From the NCBI GenBank assembly GCA_023657465.1, contig JAGTJX010000001.1, positions 1 to 64,000 of the forward strand: DNA of 64,000 nt, given 5' to 3'. The translations under genes were made by a program, and so were the position numbers. This DNA is from Lysobacteraceae bacterium (lineage in GTDB: Bacteria > Bdellovibrionota > UBA1018 > JAGTJX01). How positions within the stretch are numbered: position 1 is the first letter of the stretch; the number at the start of each line of letters is the position of its first letter. The notes beneath the pieces were generated by a model that was not told the DNA's origin, ran no database searches, and saw only the letters and a list, made by a program, of their open reading frames with translations. Below are positions 15,540 through 23,604 of this stretch, piece after piece.

Positions 15540-15560
15540 CCACCCCTTAAAGAAGTCATT

Positions 15561-15577
15561 ACAAAAAATATGCCAAA
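15561..15577 (-). promoter_or_regulatory. weak sigma-54-like promoter before the DGR operon
   Basis: On the minus strand TTGGCATATTTTTTGTA: a good -24 element (TTGGC) and a -12 element with GT in place of GC at the correct 10-base spacing. It lies 22 bp before the HRDC start. The -12 deviation makes it doubtful. Confidence 0.3.
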
Positions 15578-15700
15578 CAAATTTATATGATTTGATCTAA
15601 ATTTTTTGTTTGAAAACTTCTGTACTGCTTCTAGCGTTTGCACTTAATTTTCCTTAAACTCTAAACTCGTAAAATTTACATATTTAGGGCTGAAAATAGC

Positions 15701-16072
15701 TCAAAATGACACCACATTATTTTGAATGACCGTAATGAGTTCATCTGTTTTGAAAAACTTGTTCATTAAATCGCGAGCACCACACTGAACCGCATCAGCC
15801 TTTGTATAATCAGGGTTTCCAGTAATTAAGATAATAGGAGTTCTAATTCCCTGATCTCGCATAGCTCGAGATAGTTCAAACCCCGTCATTTCTGGCATAT
15901 TAACGTCGCTTAAAATCAAGTCCACCTCATTAGAATGCAAAAACTCTAATGCAATCAACCCATTCTCAGCTTCAAATACCTTCATATTCAGTTTTTCAAT
16001 ACAGGACTTCACAACCCCTCTAAACAGAGCATCATCATCGACCAGCAAGATGCGTTTATCTTTAGTCATCAC
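15701..16072 (-). CDS. single-domain response regulator (CheY-like)
   Basis: A 123-residue receiver with an acidic pocket (LLVDDDALF), phospho-acceptor Asp in LILSDVNMPEMTG, Thr/Ile switch region PIILITGNP and Lys in MNKFF. There is no output domain, so it must act through protein contact or as a phosphate sink. It is divergent from an XRE regulator and lies between the DGR operon and the DGR target gene. The partner kinase might be the one at 9356-11083. Confidence 0.88.
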   Translation of the reverse strand: MMTKDKRILLVDDDALFRGVVKSCIEKLNMKVFEAENGLIALEFLHSNEVDLILSDVNMPEMTGFELSRAMRDQGIRTPIILITGNPDYTKADAVQCGARDLMNKFFKTDELITVIQNNVVSF

Positions 16073-16103
16073 ATGAAAGATAACACGATTAACAAAGAAA
16101 GAG

Positions 16104-16134
16104 GAGCTAGTTAGCTGGTGGTGCTAATTAGCTC
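16104..16134. promoter_or_regulatory. palindrome between response-regulator and XRE genes
   Basis: GAGCTAGTTAGC, seven bases, GCTAATTAGCTC: 11 of 12 positions symmetric. It lies in the divergent gap and overlaps the earliest possible XRE start, which makes it a likely operator for the XRE repressor. Confidence 0.55.
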
Positions 16135-16153
16135 TAAATCAGATTCTAAGGAG

Positions 16154-16390
16154 GTGAAGAAAACTGAATACGATAAATATACAAAAGATACGATTAGAGC
16201 TATTGCCTCCAATATACGCGCCATAAGAGAGAAAAAAGGGCTCACTCAAGAAGACGTTGAGAAGTTTGATTTTAATTCAAAATGGTACCAAGAAATCGAA
16301 CGCGGCGTTAAAACCCCAACACTGCCCACGCTTTGTAAGTTGGCTAAAGCGTTCCGTGTCGATCTTAGGGATTTTTTTAAAGGCATCTAA
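16154..16390 (+). CDS. XRE-family transcriptional regulator
   Basis: A small protein with a cro/C1-type helix-turn-helix (residues about 15-70: IRAIREKKGLTQEDVEKFDFNSKWYQEIERGVKTPTLPTLCKLAKAF). The start is unclear: GTG 16118 lies within the palindrome and has no Shine-Dalgarno, while GTG 16154 follows AAGGAG with almost no spacing; I list the latter (78 residues). It is divergent from the response regulator, and the palindrome between them probably lets it control both. It may repress the DGR region. Confidence 0.7.
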   Translation: MKKTEYDKYTKDTIRAIASNIRAIREKKGLTQEDVEKFDFNSKWYQEIERGVKTPTLPTLCKLAKAFRVDLRDFFKGI

Positions 16391-16533
16391 ACAATTATAG
16401 TTTAAAAAATTGCGGCGGCCTTCGGCCATATCTCTTCGGCTGTCCTCCCTCCGGTCGGGCCTCGAGCCATGACCGAAGGAAAGACATGAAGAATTAAAAA
16501 CCTAAGAGTGTAAAAGGGTGAAAGCGCAAAGGG
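16391..16533. repeat. hairpin-rich DNA downstream of the DGR target
   Basis: Contains CCTCCGGTC (16448-16456) and GACCGAAGG (16471-16479), a 9-bp stem with one mismatch, and GGCC-TTC-GGCC (16417-16427). In Bordetella phage BPP-1 a DNA hairpin a few bases past the variable repeat aids homing; here the first hairpin is about 65 bp past the repeat, so it may simply be the terminator of the target gene. Confidence 0.4.
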
Positions 16534-18000
16534 TTACTGAGTCCTCAAGAGCCGGAAGCCCACGCCGCACCAGCGAACGCCTGGAGAGAGGCTGCGGCGA
16601 CGGGCAGAGCGCAGGCCCCGCGCACTGCCGTTCCAGCCACCACCACGGACGACGCGGTCAGAGCCCGAGCTGGCCAAGGGATCGGTCACAGATCCTTTAG
16701 AATAATCTCCGTACGCATCTTCTACCCATTCCCACACGTTTCCATGCATGTCGTAGGTGCCATTGCTACTTGCTTGTTTGCTCGCTACTTCATGGGTTCT
16801 TGATCCTAAATTGCTTGAGAACCACGCATACTCGCCTAGCTTGCTTGCATCGTTACCAAATGAGTATGCGGCCTGAGACCCTGATCTCGCTGAATACTCC
16901 CACTCTGCTTCTGTAGGGAGACGATAGGTGTAGTTGTCTGCTTTGTTGGCGTTGAATTTAGTAAGGAACGCTTTGATATCGTTATATGACACTTGCTCAA
17001 CTGGCAGATTCGGACAAATGCTCGTTCCACCAATAACAATGTTGTCGTCAGCGCAATACGATGATGAACTGAAATACGAGGGATTCGTACCCATTACTTG
17101 AAACCACTGGAGCTGAGTCACTTCGGTTGCTCCAATTTCAAAATCATGACTGATCGTTACTGAGTGAGCAGTCTCATCGCTATAACGACCTGATTCAGAG
17201 TCAGGAGATCCCATTTGGAATGTTCCTTTTTTGATGTCAACAAAAGGCATCGAGATTCCAGGAGAGAGCTGAACATAACTACGCAAAATATTGAACTCGA
17301 AGCTCTCTTTGTTCTTACCAAAACTGTATTTAGTGAGATCCGATTTGCTGATGAGATCGTCTACTAAATGATCAACGAGATCATTTATTGCTTTAACAGC
17401 AGATTTCAAGTCTGTCCCAGAAACCAACTCGGCTTTAACTGCGTCTAATTTCTTTTGAAGATCTGATTTCTCAGCCACTTTGTTTCCTGCCGCTTCAGCA
17501 CCTTCTGCATCAATAAAGGCTTGAATCTTGGCAATTGCTTTCTCAAATGCAGCCTTTTGCTTCTCTAAATCTGCTACGTGAGGAAGTTGATTTTGTTTTT
17601 TATAGAGATCGATCTTCTTATCCATCTCGTCAGAATAATCTCCGTTTGGAACTTGGAGAGCCATTTTCAGATGTTCTTTGAATTCAGAGACAGGAACTTG
17701 GGATACTTTGGTTCCAGCTTTGGTTTTGCAGTCTTGACGTTGTGAGCCTGCTTTGAGAAGAGTTAAATCTTCACAAGCTTGAATGACGATGTTTCCACCA
17801 TCTTTATAAAATAGAATGACTTCGCCGTTCGGCCCTACGATTCCTACATCGAGGTAGTTGGCAATTTTTCTTGCCGCTTTTTTCGTATATTTTGTAATTT
17901 TAACTTTTGCCTTTTTTGCAACTGGCTTCGTTGTTTTTGCTTCCGCTCCGCAAATTGCGATGATTGCAGCTATTACGGTCATTCCGATTTGTTTTTTCAT
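16534..18000 (-). CDS. DGR-diversified secreted FGE-sulfatase-fold protein
   Basis: A 488-residue exported protein. It has a signal peptide (residues 1-21, ending GAEA), a lysine-rich linker, a helical, partly coiled-coil middle (about 110-210) and a formylglycine-generating-enzyme-like domain (about 245-488: FVDIKKGTFQMGSPDSE, RLPTEAEWEYSARSG, GNVWEWVEDAYGDY, VVRGGGWN). This fold is a C-type-lectin variant and the commonest DGR target; the catalytic role of true FGE is not implied. The last 42 codons contain the variable repeat; 16 residues differ from the template. The C-terminal GFRLL is constant and buried in the fold. Nine 7-bp repeats precede the gene. A surface adhesin or receptor is likely. 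Confidence 0.93.
   Translation of the reverse strand: MKKQIGMTVIAAIIAICGAEAKTTKPVAKKAKVKITKYTKKAARKIANYLDVGIVGPNGEVILFYKDGGNIVIQACEDLTLLKAGSQRQDCKTKAGTKVSQVPVSEFKEHLKMALQVPNGDYSDEMDKKIDLYKKQNQLPHVADLEKQKAAFEKAIAKIQAFIDAEGAEAAGNKVAEKSDLQKKLDAVKAELVSGTDLKSAVKAINDLVDHLVDDLISKSDLTKYSFGKNKESFEFNILRSYVQLSPGISMPFVDIKKGTFQMGSPDSESGRYSDETAHSVTISHDFEIGATEVTQLQWFQVMGTNPSYFSSSSYCADDNIVIGGTSICPNLPVEQVSYNDIKAFLTKFNANKADNYTYRLPTEAEWEYSARSGSQAAYSFGNDASKLGEYAWFSSNLGSRTHEVASKQASSNGTYDMHGNVWEWVEDAYGDYSKGSVTDPLASSGSDRVVRGGGWNGSARGLRSARRRSLSPGVRWCGVGFRLLRTQ
16544..16668 (-). repeat. DGR variable repeat (VR)
   Basis: 125 bp at the 3' end of the target gene, aligned without gaps to the template repeat. Differences are confined to template adenines (24 sites). 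The 3' GTGGGCTTCCGGCTCTTGAG is identical in both repeats and is the presumed initiation site of mutagenic homing; the first mismatch beyond it (C for G at 16543) marks the boundary. Confidence 0.96.
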
Positions 18001-18011
18001 GTAACTTTGTC

Positions 18012-18075
<64 letters not shown>

Positions 18076-18259
18076 TAAGGACTACCCTTCCGCCAGTATT
18101 TCAATAATAAAAAGCCTCACAATAAGGTCTTTTTACACTCTCAATATTATTCGGCTTTTTTACTCAGAAATGTAGATAAAAATGGAAGCTTAAGAAATTT
18201 TGAATAAAACGCTTCAGTCATTTTTCTGACACTGCTCTGTGAATGCCCTATCTCGAAGC

Positions 18260-18303
18260 CTGTTCGGAAAATCGAACACTCAACCGTTCGATTTTCCGAA
18301 CAG
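18260..18303. promoter_or_regulatory. long perfect palindrome, candidate enhancer of the T4SS operon
   Basis: Two 18-bp arms (CTGTTCGGAAAATCGAAC and its reverse complement) around ACTCAACC. The inner AATCGAAC/GTTCGATT matches the palindrome at 13316-13337. It lies about 60-100 bp upstream of the sigma-54 promoter at 18362, where enhancer-binding proteins normally bind. The CGAACAG/CTGTTCG flanks could also hold a second dimer. Confidence 0.65.
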
Positions 18304-18361
18304 CTAACATTTTTCAAAAGCGCGTCATCCAAGATTTCAATAACTTAGCTATAAAATATAG

Positions 18362-18378
18362 TTGGCACGCTAACTGCT
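18362..18378 (+). promoter_or_regulatory. sigma-54 promoter of the element-B T4SS operon
   Basis: TTGGCACGCTAACTGCT: consensus -24 element TTGGCACG, four bases, CTGCT as the -12 element, with GG and GC exactly 10 bases apart. Transcription would start near 18389, about 20 bases before the pilin ATG. Together with the NtrC-type regulator in the element it implies regulated conjugation. Confidence 0.75.
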
Positions 18379-18409
18379 AATAGCACTCGTCAAGAAAGAC
18401 AGGTGCAAA

Positions 18410-18682
18410 ATGAAATTGATCTCTTGGTTAGTATTTTTAATTTTCTTAACGCCAGCATTTGCTCATGCGGCAACGGTGGAATCCATCCTCTCCAATTTAG
18501 TGAGTGCATTTGTATCGAGAATTCTCCCAATCATGGCAATGGGGTATCTGGGTAAAAATATTTTTGGACATATTCAGAGTGACCCAAACGCAAAAATGGA
18601 AACAACCAGGGTTGTAACTGCGATTGCATGTCTCATCGGAATCCAAGCTGTTTGGAGCTACATCCAACAACAGGTGAGATAG
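18410..18682 (+). CDS. VirB2/TrbC-type pilin
   Basis: A 90-residue protein with a signal peptide (residues 1-20, ending AHAA) and two hydrophobic segments (about 33-52 and 65-82) separated by a short polar loop, the layout of VirB2/TrbC conjugative pilins. It is the first gene of the plus-strand T4SS operon and lies 3 bp before the ATPase gene. The element-C counterpart is 39610-39897. Confidence 0.75.
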   Translation: MKLISWLVFLIFLTPAFAHAATVESILSNLVSAFVSRILPIMAMGYLGKNIFGHIQSDPNAKMETTRVVTAIACLIGIQAVWSYIQQQVR

Positions 18683-18685
18683 GTC

Positions 18686-20470
18686 ATGAGAGAGTTTAAA
18701 GAACCCACCTATAATCACTTGTTTTCTGATCCGCTCATTCTAGGCGTGCCGGGTCTAGCTCTAGTGTTGATGATCTCAGTTTCGATATTGTTTGATTGTG
18801 TGTTGCCATCACCCGCAAATCATTGGGTGTCTCTCATTGTAGCAATGTGCGGTTACATTGCTCTCAGACTCATTTCAAAATATGCCTCTATTGGTTGGGA
18901 AGAAAATGTCATTACGTGGCTTGAGAGACGACTCGTCAGAAATCTCATGCCCTATCAGGCAAATTTTAAGTCATCGAACATAAAAACCGTTCAAATAGAC
19001 ACCCTCACAAACGATGAAATCATCTCAAAACAGAGAGAATTACTGGATCGAATCATCAGATCCTCAGAGAGCGCTGAAACCATTCACATGTTTCAGGTTT
19101 CAAAAAATGGAACAAAAACACTTGAATGCATTCCTGCTCCTCATACAGCGCATTCAAATGCATCTCTCTCATGGAAAACGGGCGGCGCAGTATCCACACA
19201 TGACCATATTTATGCTCTCAAGAAACTTCCCACACATTCACATCCTACTTGGATGTCTGAGGTGCTCACAGGTCTGTCAAAAGACGTTAGCCTTGTTATA
19301 CGAGTTAAAAAACTGGTCAAATCTAGTATCCATCAAAAATTAAAAAATAATCGTAAGCGAAATTTTCAACATGAATCCAAACTGACTGATGTTGACTCAC
19401 AGGCAATTTTTAAAGAAACATCGGCGGCGTTAGAACAGCTACTCCATCATGGCGAACAGTTTTTCAGAGTCAGTGTCATTCTAATCTCAAAGGAAAAACT
19501 CAACTTAGATTCAGAGCTGTTTTTGAAAGAATCCGAAATCGAATTGCCAGTCATTTCAGCACTAGGATTACGAAGTAGATCCCACAGAGCAATCATTTTG
19601 AGGGAATCAAACATGATGGATTGTTTCCCGTTGTTTTTAGACCCTGTGGAATTCGTAAGCTCAAAGCATTTTACGACTAGAAGAGAATCTCCAACACCAT
19701 TTAACCCTGCCAATCAATCCCTAGACAGTTTGCATACTCTAGTAATCGGTGCATCTGGCTCTGGAAAAAGTTTTTTCACGGGAATGATGATTTCTGAACT
19801 TCTCAAGCAAGACAAGAAACCTTCATTTCTTATTCTCGATCACCATCAGGGTTTTAAAAAATTCATTGAATCTAAATCTGGGATTTATCTTGAACCAGAA
19901 TCCATTAAGCAAATTCCAATAAACCTAGGGAACTACCTACTGCCCACCTACAAACCAGGGACTTGCGTTGGCATCGACTTCACATTGATGCCACTTGAGG
20001 AAAGACAGAAAACTATCCGTTGGTTACTGACTCAAATTCCAATCGAATTAAAACAAAGAATGGCGTCTCATACATTCTATTTGGTTGTAGATGAAGCCTG
20101 GAGTTTTTTAAAAGATGAACCCTACTTGGTTCAAAAAACCTTCAGAGAGTTTAGAAAACTAGGCGGAGCAGTCATTGCGATCACTCAGAGTCTGGGCGAT
20201 TTTATCTCAGATCAAACAGGGCAGGCGGCATTACAGAACTCCCCTACTCGCATCATTCTGAGACAGCAGGAGGATTTATCTCCCTATCAGGGCGCTTTGA
20301 ATCTGAATGACAAGGAACTGGAGTTAGTTCGCACTCTCACGACAAAACGCGGAGAGTTCAGTGAGTGCATTGTTAAAACTCCTTTCGAATCAAAACTGAT
20401 TAGAACCTATCCAACAAAAGAACAACATGAGTCATTAAGAACTGATCGAAGAAATGAGGCTTCTCAATGA
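18686..20470 (+). CDS. VirB3-VirB4 fusion, T4SS ATPase
   Basis: A 594-residue protein. Residues 1-75 resemble VirB3/TrbD (two membrane segments, DPLILGVPGLALVLMISVS); the rest is VirB4-like, with Walker A GASGSGKS (about residue 355), Walker B LVVDEAW and the C-terminal RecA-like domain. VirB4 energises pilus assembly and substrate passage. The VirB4 N-terminal domain is shorter than in the 804-residue element-C homologue (36810-39224), where VirB3 is separate. It overlaps the next gene by 4 bp. Confidence 0.88.
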   Translation: MREFKEPTYNHLFSDPLILGVPGLALVLMISVSILFDCVLPSPANHWVSLIVAMCGYIALRLISKYASIGWEENVITWLERRLVRNLMPYQANFKSSNIKTVQIDTLTNDEIISKQRELLDRIIRSSESAETIHMFQVSKNGTKTLECIPAPHTAHSNASLSWKTGGAVSTHDHIYALKKLPTHSHPTWMSEVLTGLSKDVSLVIRVKKLVKSSIHQKLKNNRKRNFQHESKLTDVDSQAIFKETSAALEQLLHHGEQFFRVSVILISKEKLNLDSELFLKESEIELPVISALGLRSRSHRAIILRESNMMDCFPLFLDPVEFVSSKHFTTRRESPTPFNPANQSLDSLHTLVIGASGSGKSFFTGMMISELLKQDKKPSFLILDHHQGFKKFIESKSGIYLEPESIKQIPINLGNYLLPTYKPGTCVGIDFTLMPLEERQKTIRWLLTQIPIELKQRMASHTFYLVVDEAWSFLKDEPYLVQKTFREFRKLGGAVIAITQSLGDFISDQTGQAALQNSPTRIILRQQEDLSPYQGALNLNDKELELVRTLTTKRGEFSECIVKTPFESKLIRTYPTKEQHESLRTDRRNEASQ

Positions 20471-21132
20471 TTTTCCACATTCTACTCAATGCCTCACTCT
20501 CTTTCGCATTTTTTGGAGCAGAAGAAATTCAACTAGCTCAAATGATTACAAATCAACTCACGGAACTAAAAACGTTAACTGAACTCGTTGGGGTCTCATC
20601 TCAGCAAACTCAGGTTCTATTGGAAATTAACTCGGGAGTAGAAAAAACAATTCAAACATTGAGAACACTTGAGTCTCTAGTCAAACGTGCTGAGGGAGTG
20701 TCAACAAAACCGATTCAGAACCTCTCTGAACTCAACTCTGCAATTTCAGAAGCAAAGATGATCAAAGAAGAGCTCATCACCATTCTCAATCTCAAACTGA
20801 GCCTCATTGACCAATCTGTCGCAGAGGCTGCCATACAGAGCGACACATCCAATCGCATGGGACAGGAAATGATTAAACTGGGGAATTACTATTCAGGCGA
20901 AGTTCAATCTGCCTCTCCAGGGAGAGCGGCTCAACTCTCTGCTGCAAACCTCACTCACCATACATTGTCACTAGGAGTGATGATGCAGACCCTAGCTCAG
21001 ATTGCACAGATCCAGGCAATGCAGCTCGATCTCATGAAGAACGCTGCCTCGCGCGACATCAACGCTCAAGTGTCACAAAGAACGATTCTCTCGCGTCAAC
21101 TCAGTCAAACATCCAAACGAGGTGTCAGATGA
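20467..21132 (+). CDS. VirB5/TrbJ-like T4SS protein
   Basis: A 221-residue secreted helical protein: short signal peptide (1-18), then long amphipathic helices (QLAQMITNQLTELKTLTELVG..., VQSASPGRAAQLSAANLTHHTLSLGVMMQTLAQ). The C-terminal segment matches the pattern of the second half of the element-C protein at 36084-36792. VirB5 is a minor pilus-tip component that contacts recipients. Position between VirB4 and VirB6 supports the call. Confidence 0.7.
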   Translation: MIFHILLNASLSFAFFGAEEIQLAQMITNQLTELKTLTELVGVSSQQTQVLLEINSGVEKTIQTLRTLESLVKRAEGVSTKPIQNLSELNSAISEAKMIKEELITILNLKLSLIDQSVAEAAIQSDTSNRMGQEMIKLGNYYSGEVQSASPGRAAQLSAANLTHHTLSLGVMMQTLAQIAQIQAMQLDLMKNAASRDINAQVSQRTILSRQLSQTSKRGVR

Positions 21133-21884
21133 CTGAGATCAATCAACTCTGTAACTCTATTGGTCAGAGTCTCCTGCTTGCAGGCGTTGGATACCAGCTC
21201 ATTCAAATTGTACGCGGAGAGCTCGACGTACTAAGAGTCATCGAGACACTCGTCATAGCAATGATCGGAATCAGGTTTTATCCTGAATTCTTCTCAACAC
21301 TAGAATCAATCTCACAGTCACTCACTCAAACCATTACTCATTCTAAATCCGGTCAGAGCCTCAATGACTTTATTGTTGAGCGATTCAAAGAAGCGTACAA
21401 GCCCGATACGCTCGATGTTCTCGGACAAGCCTGGAGATTTGGTGTTTGGGGAATCGTCTCCACATTGGTTGACATGAGTTTTCTCGTTCTGTCTTACCTC
21501 CTTACTTTTACAAAAGAAGTATTCTGGGAGATTTTAAAAACCCTCTTTCCAATCTGCGCAGGCGTTTATCCATTATTTGATTCATCTCTCAAAAATTTTA
21601 TTTCTTTCGCATTTGAGCTTTCACTCTGGATTCCTCTATTAGGACTCATTCAACTCATTTCTGGGGAAATTGCGCGAAGGCATGTGGGGGACATGCACAC
21701 CCTTGGCGTTTCGATCATCGCTATTGAACTCTCTGCTGTCACTCTGATGCTAGGTGTACCCGTTTTCGCTCACAGACTCATGAGCGGAAGTTTGAACTCT
21801 GATTCAGGTGTATCTCATCAACTCTACAGCTACATCAAACGAAGTAGTTTTTTTCTAAAATCAAAAGTGGGAGCATTCAAATGA
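21129..21884 (+). CDS. VirB6/TrbL-like inner-membrane T4SS protein
   Basis: A 251-residue polytopic membrane protein with about five hydrophobic segments (around residues 10-28, 38-52, 105-130, 135-165, 190-215). VirB6 forms part of the inner-membrane channel. Overlaps of 4 bp with both neighbours show tight coupling. The element-C counterpart (35155-36081) is longer, with a polar C-terminal tail. Confidence 0.72.
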   Translation: MTEINQLCNSIGQSLLLAGVGYQLIQIVRGELDVLRVIETLVIAMIGIRFYPEFFSTLESISQSLTQTITHSKSGQSLNDFIVERFKEAYKPDTLDVLGQAWRFGVWGIVSTLVDMSFLVLSYLLTFTKEVFWEILKTLFPICAGVYPLFDSSLKNFISFAFELSLWIPLLGLIQLISGEIARRHVGDMHTLGVSIIAIELSAVTLMLGVPVFAHRLMSGSLNSDSGVSHQLYSYIKRSSFFLKSKVGAFK

Positions 21885-22195
21885 AATCAATCTTTTTTCT
21901 CTTTCTAGCCGTCCACTCGTATGCACAAGACACCACTATCAAGCTTCGTCCTGGTTATGTTTATAAGTTTCACTGTAGTGGCAAGCTTATTTTATCAGCC
22001 GTTGGAAATGAACAGCTAGTGGAACGAGCCTCACTCCCAGCTGACTCTGGGTGTGGCCTCATAATAAAGCCCCTCACACATCAAGGGGACACAAACCTCT
22101 GGATTGAAACGACGACTGGTAGTTTTGAAGTGAAATTAGAAATCACATCTAAAGCTGGAAAAGTTACCTCATATTCTGTTGGAGGATCCAAATGA
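21881..22195 (+). CDS. short VirB9/TraK-like secreted protein
   Basis: A 104-residue protein with a signal peptide (1-15, ending YAQ) and a beta-rich domain (TIKLRPGYVYKFHCSGKL, LWIETTTGSFEVKLEI) resembling the N-terminal domain of VirB9 or F-type TraK. It is much shorter than VirB9, lacking the outer-membrane-associated C-terminal domain; the element-C homologue (34197-34610) is similarly short. It lies directly before the VirB10-like gene, as expected. Confidence 0.55.
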   Translation: MKSIFFLFLAVHSYAQDTTIKLRPGYVYKFHCSGKLILSAVGNEQLVERASLPADSGCGLIIKPLTHQGDTNLWIETTTGSFEVKLEITSKAGKVTSYSVGGSK

Positions 22196-22929
22196 TTATT
22201 ATTTTTATTCTTCACTTTAGCTCCTTTTCAGATCAGACAGACAACCGAATTCAACATTTAAGAACCAATCAGAAAAACATCGAATCTATGATGAGCAAAA
22301 TGGGGCTAGAGGTCGAACGCTCTGAGTCTGGAGAGCTCACTCGTAAAAATATTGCTCCAACTCTTTTTGTTAAACACGCGGATTCAGACAGACTCAGAAT
22401 CCCGATGGGAACCGTTCTCTACGGTTCTATATTACAGGAGCTGATTATTGGCGGTGACCCTACTCCGGTCTTCATTTTCTTAAATTCAAATCAAAATCAG
22501 TATTCAGGGCTAAAGATCACTGGACTCGCTAGAGCATCATCGAGCGGACGAATTCATTTTGAATTTAACAAACTCCATTTCAATGGTGGGAGGACGGCAA
22601 GTGTCCAGGCACAAGCCTTGGATAATCAGGGGGCGTTGGGGTTAGAACCTTCGCAGATACTCAGTGCGAAGGCTCTTTCTCTAGTGGGTAGCATGGCGGG
22701 TAGCTTTGTCTCTGGGTACGCGGCCTCTCAACAGTCTCAGGTTGTTAGTCCAATAGGCATCAACCAAAATCAAATCACACCTAGGAATTCCATTCTTCAA
22801 GGTGTTGCTCAATCAGCTGCCGATCAAAGTAAGCGCCTGATCGACGAAGCCATAGAAGAGAAACCTGTATTCATTCTAAAACCTGGAGCAGATGTCTCGA
22901 TCTACTTCACAGAAGAGGTAAGGTACTGA
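22192..22929 (+). CDS. VirB10/TraB-like T4SS scaffold protein
   Basis: A 245-residue protein with a VirB10-type C-terminal beta-barrel domain: LRIPMGTVLYGSILQELIIGGDPTPVFI (about residues 65-92), ALDNQGALGLEP, a hydrophobic/antenna-like segment (LVGSMAGSFVSGYAAS) and the final KPGADVSIYFTEEV. VirB10 spans both membranes. The N-terminal proline-rich stalk is missing, and only a short hydrophobic N-terminus is present. The element-C counterpart is 33314-34204. Confidence 0.75.
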   Translation: MIIIFILHFSSFSDQTDNRIQHLRTNQKNIESMMSKMGLEVERSESGELTRKNIAPTLFVKHADSDRLRIPMGTVLYGSILQELIIGGDPTPVFIFLNSNQNQYSGLKITGLARASSSGRIHFEFNKLHFNGGRTASVQAQALDNQGALGLEPSQILSAKALSLVGSMAGSFVSGYAASQQSQVVSPIGINQNQITPRNSILQGVAQSAADQSKRLIDEAIEEKPVFILKPGADVSIYFTEEVRY

Positions 22930-23405
22930 TGAAGTTCTTCATTTCTGCGTTAATGATTTTTGCTTTGTCATCATGCTCCACACTGAGTCTGAAAGAACGG
23001 GTTCTCATTGGTTCCGGGATCGGAGCTGCAACGGGAGCAATCGGCGGCTCTGCCCTCTCTCCAAATAGTGAAAGCCAAGGATTGAACGCTCTTATTTTTG
23101 GACTCTCTGGAGCCATTGTCGGGGGAGCTGCATCGCTCATTTTTACTGACAACAAGGATCATGTTTCTGGAAGTTTGAGGGAACGTCTGGAGCAAAAGGA
23201 TCAATCAAAGAACAATCAGTACCTCGTTCAACCCACTGGAAAACTTCCTCAGTTTGTAAGAGATCGCATCTCGCCAGCAGTCGTTGAGGAAGCGATTGAA
23301 AAAGATCAAATCAGTGAAGACGGAACGCTCCACGAGCCACATAAAGTTTATCGGATTATGCGACAGGCCGAGCTCTATGCAAATCCAAAAAAGGGGGAGC
23401 CATGA
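22929..23405 (+). CDS. glycine-zipper lipoprotein of the T4SS
   Basis: A 158-residue lipoprotein: lipobox ALSSC at residues 12-16, glycine-zipper hairpin (IGSGIGAATGAIGGSAL ... GLSGAIVGGAASLIF, about 27-70) and a charged C-terminal domain. It occupies the same place after VirB10 as its relatives in elements A and C, and may serve as the VirB7-like outer-membrane anchor. One base separates it from overlap with the VirB10 stop. Confidence 0.7.
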   Translation: MKFFISALMIFALSSCSTLSLKERVLIGSGIGAATGAIGGSALSPNSESQGLNALIFGLSGAIVGGAASLIFTDNKDHVSGSLRERLEQKDQSKNNQYLVQPTGKLPQFVRDRISPAVVEEAIEKDQISEDGTLHEPHKVYRIMRQAELYANPKKGEP

Positions 23406-23454
23406 CCCCTGTATCCCATGGCTCCCTTTGTGGCTCCCCCACTAAATCATTTTT

Positions 23455-23585
23455 TGCACGGATTTCGATTAGTTATGTCTCTTCGGCTCTCTTCGTTTTT
23501 TCCCGACCCCACCCCCGCAACGTCACTGGTGGTGGGGTCGGGAAAAAACGAAGTACGAGTAATAAAATAAATCGAAATCCGTGCA
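23455..23585. repeat. 131-bp nested inverted repeat
   Basis: Outer perfect arms TGCACGGATTTCGATT (23455-23470) and its reverse complement (23570-23585); inner perfect 23-bp arms at 23491-23513 and 23531-23553, rich in GGGGTCGGG. It fills the only sizeable gap in the T4SS/mobilisation operon. Possibilities are an oriT, a strong internal hairpin or a small miniature-transposon insertion; no target duplication is obvious. Confidence 0.85.
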
Positions 23586-23604
23586 CGATAGCGGGGGTGT
23601 CTTT

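Noticed and set aside
18147..18332. A 61-residue minus-strand frame
   Set aside because: It spans the long 18260-18303 palindrome and lacks a ribosome-binding site; better explained as regulatory DNA.
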